Shown here piece after piece: positions 27,324 to 34,743 of a DNA stretch of 64,000 nucleotides. Under the pieces are notes generated by a model. It was not told where the DNA came from, did no database searches, and saw nothing but the letters and a program-made list of their open reading frames with translations. Every line of letters starts with the position of its first letter. The stretch's first letter is position 1. This stretch comes from Microbispora amethystogenes (GTDB taxonomy: Bacteria > Actinomycetota > Actinomycetes > Streptosporangiales > Streptosporangiaceae): positions 1 through 64,000 of the forward strand of contig NZ_BOOB01000040.1 in assembly GCF_016863015.1 (NCBI RefSeq). The letters are read 5' to 3'. Both the position numbers and the translations under genes were made by a program.

Positions 27324-28429
27324 CCTGGGAAGTCACGCCGCCGCCCGGGCGTTACACCCAGGTGAACGAAGGCCACCGGCTCCTGGACATCCGCCGCCTT
27401 TACGTCGAGCCCGCGGCGGCCGAACTGCCGCGCGGCAAGGAGATCCTCCAGCGGTTCCCCGACGCCGAGCGCGTCGAGATCGAGTCGCACCACCGGATCC
27501 CCGAGCTGTACGGAGACGAGGCGAACGTCGCCCGCTGGGTGAGGATCAAGACCGAGGCGCTGGTCCTCGGCGTCAAGAAGTCGCTCACCGCGCGGCCGAA
27601 CGGCCGGTCGAGCGACTTCATCGCGCCCTCCACCGCCAACGGCTGCGCGATGGCCTGCGCGTACTGCTACGTGCCGCGCCGCAAGGGCTACAGCAACCCG
27701 ATCACGGTGTTCGCGAACATCGACAAGATCACGGGGTATCTCGCCCGGCACGCGGGACGGCAGGGCGTCAAGCCCGAGCCCAACCAGGTCGACCCGCACG
27801 CCTGGGTGTACGACATCGGCGAGAACTCCGACTGCTCGGTGGACGCGACCGTCTCCGGGAACGTGCGCGACCTCGTCGGCCTGTTTCGCGACCTGCCGAA
27901 CGCCAAGGCGAGCTTCGCGACCAAGTACGTCAACCGCGAGCTGCTCGGCTGGGACCCGCGCGGCCGTACGCGCGTCCGGTTCAGCCTGATGCCGGCCGCG
28001 GACGCCAAGCTGCTCGACATCCGCACCTCGCCCGTCGCCGACCGCATCGCGGCCATCGACGACTTCGTCGAGGCGGGTTACGAGGTGCACGTCAACTTCA
28101 GCCCCGTCGTCGTACGGGACGGCTGGCTGGAGGACTGGGCGGAGCTGCTCGGGCAGCTCGACGACGCGCTGGGCCCGGCGGCGCGCGCGCAGCTCGCCGC
28201 CGAGGTCATCTTCCTGACGCACAACGACCGGCTGCACGAGGTCAACCTCGGCTGGCATCCCAAGGCCGAGGAGGTGCTGTGGCGCCCCGACCTCCAGCAG
28301 CCCAAGCGCTCGCAGACCGGCGGATGGAACGTCCGCTACAAGACCGGCCACAAGGGCCGCTACGTCACCGCGCTCACGGATCTGATCGCCGACAGGCTGC
28401 CGTACTGCACCGTCCGCTACGCGTTCTGA
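27290..28429 (+). CDS. Spore photoproduct lyase-family radical SAM protein
   Basis: Radical SAM protein of up to 379 residues, similar to SplB, which reverses UV-induced thymine dimers in spores. The iron-sulfur motif is NGCAMACAYCYVPRRKG (C-x3-C-x2-C). Further matches are RRLYVEPAAAELPRGKEIL, IPELYGDEANVARWVRIKTE, and CTVRYAF at the end. Actinomycete homologues occur widely, and their substrate is not settled. The start is uncertain: GTG at 27290 overlaps the glycosylase gene, while GTG at 27362 gives the usual N-terminus. Coupling with the DNA glycosylase suggests a shared role in DNA repair. Confidence 0.88.
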   Translation: MPARPARACPLTWEVTPPPGRYTQVNEGHRLLDIRRLYVEPAAAELPRGKEILQRFPDAERVEIESHHRIPELYGDEANVARWVRIKTEALVLGVKKSLTARPNGRSSDFIAPSTANGCAMACAYCYVPRRKGYSNPITVFANIDKITGYLARHAGRQGVKPEPNQVDPHAWVYDIGENSDCSVDATVSGNVRDLVGLFRDLPNAKASFATKYVNRELLGWDPRGRTRVRFSLMPAADAKLLDIRTSPVADRIAAIDDFVEAGYEVHVNFSPVVVRDGWLEDWAELLGQLDDALGPAARAQLAAEVIFLTHNDRLHEVNLGWHPKAEEVLWRPDLQQPKRSQTGGWNVRYKTGHKGRYVTALTDLIADRLPYCTVRYAF

Positions 28430-28449
28430 TCGCCTGACGCGGTCCCGGC

Positions 28450-28540
28450 TCACCGAGCCTGCCCGCCGCTCTCGCGGACGACGTCGGGCCTGTTGGTGAT
28501 GATCCCGTCCACGCCCGCGCCGGCCAGGCCGTACGGGTCA
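28450..28540 (-). pseudogene. C-terminal remnant of a glycerophosphodiester phosphodiesterase
   Basis: A minus-strand frame reads FDPYGLAGAGVDGIITNRPD then VVRESGGQAR and a stop. GVDGIITNRPD is the hallmark C-terminal motif of GDPD enzymes. Nothing upstream continues it: the frame breaks exactly at the stop of the methyltransferase, so only about 30 codons remain. It is a scar of gene replacement or deletion. Confidence 0.7.
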
Positions 28541-29296
28541 AAGGCGCGCGGCGGTGACCACGACCGTCGCGTAGGCCATGGTGAAGCCGCCGCCGATCGC
28601 GTCGATCGCGGCCCCGACCTCGGCGAGCATCTCCGACAGCGTGTCCGGCGGGAGCCGGGTCAGGATCCCGGACGTGGGCAACTGGTCCAGCCACTCGTCT
28701 CGGGTGTAGAACCGCTGCCAGTCGAACCGCCACTCCTCGGGCTCGCCGAACGCGCCCGCCTCCCTGATGCCGTCGGCGGCCCTGGCCAGCAGTGGCCGAT
28801 ATCCGTCGAGGGCCGTCTTCGGCGGGCCGCTCTCCTGCGGGGGAAAGCCGGGTATCACCCGCCGGTAGACCTCGGCGAGGGCCCCCGCCAGAGCGGTCGG
28901 TGGCTCGAACACGTGCCAGAACGCCGCCAGACGGCCACCGGGGCGCAGCACCTCCGCGGCCTTGACCGCTCCGGCGACCGGGTCGACCCAGTGCCAGGCC
29001 GTCCCGGCGACGACCGCGTCGAACGTACGGCCGGCGGGGTGCCAGGCCTCGAACGTCGCCACCTCGACCTCGATTCCACTGCCGCGCGCGAAGGCGGCCA
29101 TCCGCGGATCGGGTTCGACGCCGAGCACCCGGCAGCCCGCCGACCGGAACTGCCGCGCCTCGATGCCGGTGCCGCAGCCGACGTCGAGGACCTCGGGCCC
29201 GGGACATGCCGCGACGATCCGTTCCACCATGGCGTCGGGATAGGCGGGCCGGGTGCGGTCGTACCGCTCGGCGTCCTCCCCGAACGACTCCGCCAT
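28538..29296 (-). CDS. Class I SAM-dependent methyltransferase
   Basis: Methyltransferase of about 252 residues. SAM-binding motif I is VLDVGCGTGIEARQF, preceded by the typical DRTRPAYPDAMVERIV, and followed by GVEPDPRMAAFAR, DAVVAGTAWHWVDP and EVLRPGGRLAAFWHVFEPP. Substrate unknown; the family includes small-molecule O/N-methylases. I choose the ATG at 29296, with GAGG upstream; ATGs at 29335 and 29371 lie inside the TetR operator. It is divergent from a TetR gene with a perfect palindrome between them, so it is very likely repressed by that protein. Its 3' end abuts the GDPD remnant. Confidence 0.9.
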   Translation of the reverse strand: MAESFGEDAERYDRTRPAYPDAMVERIVAACPGPEVLDVGCGTGIEARQFRSAGCRVLGVEPDPRMAAFARGSGIEVEVATFEAWHPAGRTFDAVVAGTAWHWVDPVAGAVKAAEVLRPGGRLAAFWHVFEPPTALAGALAEVYRRVIPGFPPQESGPPKTALDGYRPLLARAADGIREAGAFGEPEEWRFDWQRFYTRDEWLDQLPTSGILTRLPPDTLSEMLAEVGAAIDAIGGGFTMAYATVVVTAARL

Positions 29297-29326
29297 CTGC
29301 CTGGCCTCGTGTGGTGCGCCTTCGAA

Positions 29327-29365
29327 AGTGGGCATGTGCCCACTTATAGTGGGCACATGCCCACT
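29327..29365. promoter_or_regulatory. Perfect 17-5-17 palindromic operator
   Basis: AGTGGGCATGTGCCCAC and its exact complement flank TTATA. Each half is itself nearly palindromic (GTGGGCA-TG-TGCCCAC), giving two adjacent 16-bp boxes. It sits between the divergent methyltransferase and TetR genes and overlaps alternative start codons of the former. Confidence 0.85.
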
Positions 29366-29431
29366 CGTCAACCACGCTCTTCAGAGGGTGGCACCGGTAA
29401 AGTCGGTCGTGGCGGAGAGGAGGGACGAACG

Positions 29432-30025
29432 GTGCCGACGGGAGTGGCCCTCCGCGACGTACGCACGCAGTTGTTCGAGGCGGCCGAGCGCGTCCTGCTC
29501 AGGGACGGACCGAGCGCGCTGACCAGCCGGGCGGTCACCACCGAGGCGGGCTGCGCCAAGGGCGTCCTGCACCGGCACTTCGCCGACTTCGACGCCTTCC
29601 TCGCCGAGCTGGTGCTCGACGGCATCGCCAGGATCGACCGGCAGGCCGCCGCTCTGCGCGCGTCCGCCGGGACCGGCACCGTCGCCGGCAACCTCACCGA
29701 CGTGCTGACGGACCTGTTCGGGTCGGTCGCCGTCGCGATCGTCAGTCTGATCATCTCCCGCGACGGCCTGCGCGCCCGGCTACGTCAGGCCAGGCCCGGC
29801 CAGGGCCTTCCGCTCCTCACGGAGGCCGCGGCCATGCTCGCCGTCTACCTCGCCGCCGAGCGCGACCTGGGCCGGATCGCGGCGGACGCCGACGTCGACA
29901 CGCTCGCTCCCACCCTGCTCGGCGCCTCACACCTGCTGTTCGCCGACCGCGACGGCGGTCCGCCCCAGGCCGACGCCGTGCACAGGATGGTGGACACCGT
30001 CATCGCCGGTGTCGTACGCGACTGA
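29432..30025 (+). CDS. TetR-family transcriptional regulator
   Basis: Repressor of 197 residues. The N-terminal helix-turn-helix reads TQLFEAAERVLLRDGPSALTSRAVTTEAGCAKGVLHRHFADFDAF. The C-terminal ligand domain is helical (GTVAGNLTDVLTDLFGSVAVAIVSLIISRDGLRAR). I place the start at the GTG at 29432, because AGGAGGGA sits six bases upstream; earlier starts are possible in the same frame. It faces away from a methyltransferase across a perfect operator palindrome and should repress both itself and that gene. The ligand is unknown. Confidence 0.92.
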   Translation: MPTGVALRDVRTQLFEAAERVLLRDGPSALTSRAVTTEAGCAKGVLHRHFADFDAFLAELVLDGIARIDRQAAALRASAGTGTVAGNLTDVLTDLFGSVAVAIVSLIISRDGLRARLRQARPGQGLPLLTEAAAMLAVYLAAERDLGRIAADADVDTLAPTLLGASHLLFADRDGGPPQADAVHRMVDTVIAGVVRD

Positions 30026-30057
30026 GCCGCGAGCCACACCCTCCTGCGCATAATCAC

Positions 30058-30927
30058 GTGAGCGCCGGAAGCGCTGCGGCTAACGTGACGAGGTATGACG
30101 AGGCTGGCGCTCTTCGACCGGGGAACCCGTTGTTCCGGTGGCCGGGCGTGAACGACGACGACCGGCTGATGTTGCGCCGTACCTTCACCGAGGACGCCGC
30201 GCTGTACGACCGGATGCGGCCCGGCTACCCGGCCGCGATGTTCGAGCACATCCCCCGGGGCAGCCGGGTGCTGGAGATCGGCTGCGGCACCGGTCAGGCC
30301 ACGGTCACCCTCGCCGGACGCGGTTGCGCGGTCACAGCGGTCGAACTCGGGGCCGACATGGCGGCGCTCGCCCGCCGCAAGCTCGCCCCGTACGCCGGTG
30401 TGGAGGTGGTCAACGCGGCCTTCGAGGAGTGGCCGCTGCCCCCGGAGCCGTTCGACGTCGTCTTCGCCGCCACCAGCTTCCACTGGCTCGACCCGGCCAC
30501 ACGCGTGGGCAGGTCGGCCGACGCGTTGCGGCCGGGCGGCCGGCTGGCCGTCGTCTCGACCGAGCACGTCGCCGGTGGCACCGAGGCGTTCTTCGCCGAG
30601 GTGCAGCGCTGCTACGAGCGCTGGGACCCCGCCACGCCGCCCGGCCTGCGGTTGACACCCGCGAGCGACATCCCGTACGACAGCGACGAGATCGACGCCT
30701 CCGGCCGCTTCGCCCCGGTGCGGTTCCACCGCTACGAGTGGGACCACGCCTACACGACGCGGGAGTATCTCGACCTGCTCAGCACCTACTCCGGCCACCG
30801 CGCCCTGCCCGCCGAGGCCCGTACGGGGCTGCTCGACTGCATCGCGGCACTCATCGACAGCCGGTACGGCGGACACATCGTCAAGCGCTACCTCACCCAA
30901 CTCGCCCTCGCGGACAGGCTCGGCTGA
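30058..30927 (+). CDS. Class I SAM-dependent methyltransferase
   Basis: Second methyltransferase, up to 289 residues. Motif I is VLEIGCGTGQATVTLAGRGC; then VELGADMAALARR, PFDVVFAATSFHWLDPATR and DALRPGGRLAVVST. The block FTEDAALYDRMRPGYPAAMFEHIP before motif I is like that of the methyltransferase at 28.5-29.3 kb, so the two are paralogues on either side of the TetR gene. The start is uncertain: GTG at 30058 has no clear ribosome site, and GTG at 30148 or ATG at 30169 would give a more normal N-terminus. The stop lies inside a 17-bp tandem duplication. Confidence 0.88.
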   Translation: MSAGSAAANVTRYDEAGALRPGNPLFRWPGVNDDDRLMLRRTFTEDAALYDRMRPGYPAAMFEHIPRGSRVLEIGCGTGQATVTLAGRGCAVTAVELGADMAALARRKLAPYAGVEVVNAAFEEWPLPPEPFDVVFAATSFHWLDPATRVGRSADALRPGGRLAVVSTEHVAGGTEAFFAEVQRCYERWDPATPPGLRLTPASDIPYDSDEIDASGRFAPVRFHRYEWDHAYTTREYLDLLSTYSGHRALPAEARTGLLDCIAALIDSRYGGHIVKRYLTQLALADRLG

Positions 30928-30949
30928 CGGGCAGGCTCGGCTGACGGGC
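30916..30949 (+). repeat. 17-bp tandem duplication at a stop codon
   Basis: AGGCTCGGCTGACGGGC occurs twice head to tail. The first copy contains the methyltransferase stop TGA, so the second is non-coding. It looks like a recent slippage duplication. Confidence 0.85.
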
Positions 30950-31145
30950 AGGCCACCTTCTCCGGTGCCGCCACGCTTCAGATCTATCCCGTCACATCTT
31001 CCGGCAGCATCCTCCCGACGCTCCGCCAGGCTTGTCGGCCCTGACGGCTAAGCTCGGTTCGAGGTGTCGCCCAGGGCTACCGTGGTCGTGAGGGGGAAAG
31101 CACAACCTCGCACCCGTCAACGCCCTGCTCGCGCATTGGTGGCAC

Positions 31146-31358
31146 ATGGCCAGGATGAAGGCCGCCGGGGAGTACGAAGCGGTCCTTGAACACGGCGCCC
31201 GCGTCCAAGAACAGATCGAAAGCGGTGAATACGTCCCGGGCAGACCCTTGCGGGAGGTCCTAGCCGAACGAGCGTCCCAGCTCGGCGTGGATCTCGACCT
31301 CCAGGGTGTGTATCGAAAGCGCCGCTCGCAGCCGCCCGTTGCTCTGAGGCAGGGATAA
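31146..31358 (+). CDS. Small hypothetical protein
   Basis: Frame of 70 residues (MARMKAAGEYEAVLEHGARV..., ending RRSQPPVALRQG), helical and charged, without a recognisable family. The frame is open upstream for about 19 codons (including LLAHWWH) without a start codon, so the N-terminus may have been lost. The ribosome site is weak. The REVLAERASQLGVDLD part has an antitoxin-like look, but no partner is adjacent. Existence is uncertain. Confidence 0.35.
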   Translation: MARMKAAGEYEAVLEHGARVQEQIESGEYVPGRPLREVLAERASQLGVDLDLQGVYRKRRSQPPVALRQG

Positions 31359-31462
31359 ACCGCTACCTCAGCGGTGGATGTGGCGAGTACGGTGTGGCTG
31401 TAGGCCGGTGATCACGTGCAGCGGCGGCTCACGGAGACAGACGCGCGGACACGAAGGAGCGA

Positions 31463-31828
31463 ATGGTGCCAGGCGCTGTACTGCGAGGGGTGACTCTGGA
31501 CTGTGCCGACCCGCAGACGCTGGCGGGCTTCTACGGTGCGCTGACCGGGATGCGCGAGCTCTTCAGTACGAGCGAGTTCGTCGCTCTGACGAACGGCTCC
31601 GGCTGTGATCTGGGATTCCAGCGGGTTGACGGATACCGGGCTCCGCAGTGGCCGGGTCAGGACGTGCCACAACAGTTCCACCTGGATTTCCGCGCTGACG
31701 ACCTCGATGCGATGGAAGAGCTGGCGCTGGAACTCGGCGCGGCCAAACCGGACCATCAGCCCGGCGACGGACGCTGGCGAGTATTGCTGGATCCGGCTGG
31801 CCACCCCTTCTGCCTGACGTCTTCCTGA
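31463..31828 (+). CDS. VOC (glyoxalase/bleomycin-resistance fold) protein
   Basis: Vicinal-oxygen-chelate protein of 121 residues. It has the paired beta-alpha-beta-beta-beta pattern: LRGVTLDCADPQTLAGFYGALTGM at the start, QQFHLDFRADDLDAMEELALELGA in the middle and the typical end WRVLLDPAGHPFCLTSS. Metal ligands would be His in QFHLDF and later Glu/His; the first-half ligand is less clear. Members act as drug-binding or isomerase proteins, with the substrate here unknown. Start ATG/GTG region 31463 has AAGGAGCGA upstream. It is a stand-alone gene ahead of an IS element. Confidence 0.85.
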   Translation: MVPGAVLRGVTLDCADPQTLAGFYGALTGMRELFSTSEFVALTNGSGCDLGFQRVDGYRAPQWPGQDVPQQFHLDFRADDLDAMEELALELGAAKPDHQPGDGRWRVLLDPAGHPFCLTSS

Positions 31829-31880
31829 CATCGTCGGCGTGACAGGTGTCCCCCGTCAGATGCCGTAGCGCTCAGGCTTG

Positions 31881-31906
31881 GGCGAGCTGTTTATCAGCTG
31901 CTCGCC
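31881..31906. terminator. Hairpin downstream of the VOC gene
   Basis: GGCGAGC (31881-31887) and GCTCGCC (31900-31906) pair, with AGCTG/CAGCT extending the stem inwards and a TTTAT loop. It lies between the VOC stop and the IS element. Confidence 0.5.
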
Positions 31907-31917
31907 GCCTCGGAGAG

Positions 31918-32859
31918 GGCATGGCGTCGAATGTACTGGTCACAGCCACTCGTTGATGGCCGCTACCAGGACGGTTGCCTCGTATCTGACCGCGAGTTTG
32001 TCGTACCTCGTGGCCACGGCGCGGTGTCTCTTGAGGCGATTGATGCCGCACTCGACTGCGTTCCGAGCCTTGTAGTCCTCCGGGTCGAACTTCGGTGGAC
32101 GGCCACCGCGGGAGCCAAGTTTCCTTCGGTTGCGGGCCTGGTCGGCCTTGTCCGGGATGGTGCACTGGATGCCGCGTCTGCGCAGGTAGGAGCGGTTCTT
32201 GCGGGAGGCGTACGCCTTGTCGGCGCGTACTCGGTTCGGCGTGGTGCGCGCTCTGCCCAGCCCCAGGCGACGCACGCGGATCTTCTTCAGTACGGGTTCA
32301 AACTGCGGGGAATCGCCACGCTGCCCGGCCGTGATCACGATCGACATGGGTTTCTGGCCCTGCTCGACGGCCAGGTGCAACTTGGTGGTCAGGCCGCCAC
32401 GCGAGCGTCCGAGCCCGTGGTCGTCCGGCTCGGTGGCGACGCCACCGGGCGGTTCGACCTGCAGGTCCCCCTTTTCCGTGCTCCGGCGGCGTGCTGGTGG
32501 GCCCGGCAGACGGTGGAGTCGACGTTGATGTCCCAGGTGATCAGCTGCTTCGCGTCCGCCTGGGCCTGCAGCCCGGCGAAGATCCGCTGCCAGGTGCCGT
32601 CCCGCTGCCAGCGTCGGAACAGGTCGTACACCCGACCCCAGGGCCCGTACCGCTCCGACACATCCCGCCACGGTGTCCCGGTCCGCGTCCGCCACCGTAT
32701 GCCGTCGATCAGCCTCCGCCTGGCCCAGATCGGCGGCCGGCCCGGCTTCGCGCCCATCGGCAACAACGGCTCCAGCCGGGCCCACTGCGTATCCGTCAGA
32801 TCTCCACGTGCCACGGGACAAGATCATCCCAGCTCAAGCTCTACTTCCGATACACGCCC
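31918..32859 (-). mobile_element. IS5-family insertion sequence (IS427-like, two-frame transposase)
   Basis: About 940 bp, almost filled by a transposase in two overlapping frames. The right end reads inwards GGGCGTGTATCGGAAGTAGA from 32859. The best left match, GGGCATGGCGTCGAATGTAC from 31918, is imperfect, so the left boundary is approximate. The right end is followed by TAG, giving CTAG at the junction, which is three bases before the ATG of a RelE-like toxin. Confidence 0.8.
31940..32814 (-). CDS. IS5-family transposase made by -1 frameshifting
   Basis: DDE transposase in two frames. Frame A (32814 to 32389) starts [20 protein letters not shown] and has [23 protein letters not shown] and the first catalytic Asp in [15 protein letters not shown]. 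Frame B (to 31940) carries [16 protein letters not shown], the second Asp in [13 protein letters not shown] and the Glu region [30 protein letters not shown]. They join at CGGAAAAGGGGGACC (near 32490), where a -1 slip on AAAAGG gives the family sequence AGARKKGDL. This programmed arrangement is normal for IS427-type elements, and both halves look intact, so the element may be active. Confidence 0.88.
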
Positions 32860-32862
32860 TAG

Positions 32863-33117
32863 ATGTACACGGTCGGCAAGAGCAAGCAGGCAGACGAGCA
32901 GATCACCGCCCTTCCGGTGGAGGCGCTCGCGGCGTTCCACGAGGTGACCGTGTTCCTCCAAGTCGCACCGTGGAGCGGCAACCCCTTCGTGAGAGAGCGT
33001 CCCGACGCCCCGATGCGGACGCAGACGTTCGGGGACGGCGGTTCTGGCATGGTCACTTGCCTGATCATCGAGTATCGGCGCCTCGTGGAGATCATCCACG
33101 TCGCCTGGTACGGCTGA
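32863..33117 (+). CDS. RelE-like toxin-type protein, orphaned
   Basis: Protein of 84 residues resembling ParE/RelE-type small toxins of actinomycetes: MYTVGKSKQADEQITALPVE, the block VAPWSGNPF, MRTQTFGDGGSGMVTCLIIE and an end VEIIHVAWYG. Usual partners are helix-turn-helix antitoxins encoded next to the toxin; none is adjacent here. The IS5-type element ends three bases before the ATG, so the native promoter and ribosome site have been cut away, and the original N-terminus may be altered. It is probably silent unless the IS provides a promoter. Confidence 0.7.
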   Translation: MYTVGKSKQADEQITALPVEALAAFHEVTVFLQVAPWSGNPFVRERPDAPMRTQTFGDGGSGMVTCLIIEYRRLVEIIHVAWYG

Positions 33118-33214
33118 ACAGACAAGCAGGACAAGCGCGTAGCGGGCCTCGGGTCGAATCGACCGGTTGGCCGAGACGAGAGTCTTGGCCGATGAGGATC
33201 AGTTCGGCTGAGGG

Positions 33215-33832
33215 TCAGCCGAGCAGGGGGGTGAGAGCGGCTTCGAGGTCAGGCACGCCGGTGAACAGGACGGCGGTCATACCGAGCGCCCGGGCCGCCT
33301 CGACGTTCTCCATGCGGTCGTCCACGAAAAGACATCGGTGCGCCGGAACCCCCGCCCGCTCGGCGGCGATCTCGTAGATGCGGTGGCCGGGCTTGGTCAC
33401 TCCCACGCGGGCGCTGCTGACCACCTCGTCGGCGAAGTGGGCCAGGCCCAGCCACGCGAGGTCGTCCTCCAGGTCCAGCGTCGCGTTGGTCACGAGCACG
33501 ACGGGCAGGTGCGCCTGGGCCCGGCGCAGCAGGCCGAGCACGTCCTCGTCCACTCGTGTCGGTGTCTTCATGAACGCCGTGACCAGGGCGCGGGCCCGCT
33601 CCGGCGGCACCTGCCGGGCCAGGGCGGCCTCGGCCGCGTCCTTCCACTGCTCGACGGTGATCTGCCCCAGCAGGGCCGGCAGGCCGACCTCGGGCGCGAA
33701 GACGACCTTCGTCGTGGTGCCCTCGGCGAGACCGGCCGCGCGCTCCAGCTCGGCCAGTTCCGTCTGGTCATGGAAACGGATGACGCCGTCGAAGTCGCAC
33801 AGCACCGCGTCGAACGGCCGGGGGGTCGCCAT
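33215..33832 (-). CDS. HAD-superfamily hydrolase
   Basis: Phosphatase-like protein of 205 residues. HAD motif I is DAVLCDFDGVIR (nucleophile Asp), motif II VVLVTNATLD, motif III Lys in GVTKPGHRIYEIAAE, and motif IV LFVDDRMENVEAARALGM. The helical cap between motifs I and II is the subfamily I type of phosphoglycolate phosphatases and haloacid dehalogenases; the substrate is unknown. I use the ATG at 33832, which gives MATPRPFDAVLCDFDG. It stands alone between the toxin-like gene and the disrupted DHFR-like gene. Confidence 0.9.
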   Translation of the reverse strand: MATPRPFDAVLCDFDGVIRFHDQTELAELERAAGLAEGTTTKVVFAPEVGLPALLGQITVEQWKDAAEAALARQVPPERARALVTAFMKTPTRVDEDVLGLLRRAQAHLPVVLVTNATLDLEDDLAWLGLAHFADEVVSSARVGVTKPGHRIYEIAAERAGVPAHRCLFVDDRMENVEAARALGMTAVLFTGVPDLEAALTPLLG

Positions 33833-34011
33833 CGCCCATGCATACCACGGAGTGGCCCGCATCCACGGCGCTCCGCTCACGGCAACGGGCTCCGGCCGGT
33901 ACTCGGGTGATGTCGAAAGCGGGCGCCTGACTCCGTCCCAGCGGGTGACGGCGCCCTTCCGTGAGGCAACGCGGAACGGAGCGGCGGACAGACGACCGGT
34001 AGGAGGCCGGA

Positions 34012-34185
34012 ATGCGCAAAGTGATCGCGAATGAGTGGATGACGCTGGACGGGGTGGTGCAATCTCCCAGCTATGCCGACGAGGACGTGACCGGTGGCTT
34101 CCGGCACGGTGGCTGGCATACCCGCTACTTCGACGAGTTGTCCATGACCTGGGTGATCGAGAATGTGCGCGGCGCGGGCGGCTAC
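34012..34185 (+). pseudogene. RibD/DHFR-like gene, 5' fragment cut by IS605-type element
   Basis: A frame starting with AGGAGGCCGG-ATG reads MRKVIANEWMTLDGVVQSPS and continues to WVIENVRGAGGY at 34185. This is the N-terminal part of the dihydrofolate-reductase-like RibD C-terminal domain family. The frame then runs into IS DNA. The continuation LLGRGTYERFAAHWP resumes at 35991; joining 34185 to 35991 restores GGY-LLGR in frame. Confidence 0.85.
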
Positions 34186-34301
34186 CGGATTCGTCCGCAG
34201 TGCTCCGGGCTTCAGTTCAGGCCGGGGGTGAAGCGGACTTGCCCGCGTAGCGGGGCAGGGCAAGCCGATCCGCCGCCAACCAGCTCATGCGTCCAGCGGG
34301 C

Positions 34302-34721
34302 TCAGACGGGGCGGTCTTGCTGCTCGATGTACTGGCGCAGGACGCGGATCGGTGCGCCGCCCACGCTCCCGGCGAAGTAGGAGCCCGACCACAGCTTGTT
34401 CGCCCGGTAATAGTGGCGGGCCGGTTCGGGGAACTCGGTCCGCATCCGCCGGGAGGACACCCCTTTCGCCGAGTTGACGAGGCAGGACAGGGCGACCTTG
34501 GGCGGGAAGTTCACCAGCAGGTGCACGTGGTTGGCCTCGCCGGTGAACTCGGCCAGTTCGCATCCAAAGTCCGCGCAGACGTCCCGCATGATCTGCTCCA
34601 TGCGCTCCAGGTGTGCCCCGGTGAACACCCGATGCCGGACCTTGGTCACGAAACCAAGTGAGCGTGCAGGACGAGAACGCGGAGAGCCTGCCAGTTCTGA
34701 GGTCTCCCTGTAATCAACCAC
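34302..34721 (-). pseudogene. tnpA: tnpA (Y1 HUH transposase), frameshifted
   Basis: The catalytic core is present: HUH motif ANHVHLLVNFPP and the nucleophile Tyr in RQYIEQQ, with VRHRVFTGAHLERMEQIM before them. The N-terminal strand is broken. The annotated frame reads RSLGFVTK, while the neighbouring frame reads LHAHLV just upstream; HLVFVTK is the family sequence. A one- or two-base loss near 34650-34655 explains this. The single-strand transposase is therefore probably inactive, and the element would need TnpA in trans. Confidence 0.75.
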
Positions 34722-34743
34722 GCACCCTCGGTAAAATCATGGT

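Noticed and set aside
31146-33117. The 70-residue hypothetical protein and the RelE-like protein as a toxin-antitoxin pair split by the IS.
   Set aside because: A VOC gene and 1.5 kb lie between them, and the small protein has no clear antitoxin fold. Possible but unsupported.
34012-34380. A 122-residue protein reading through from the DHFR-like start.
   Set aside because: After GGY at residue 58 the sequence is IS left-end DNA; the family sequence resumes at 35991.
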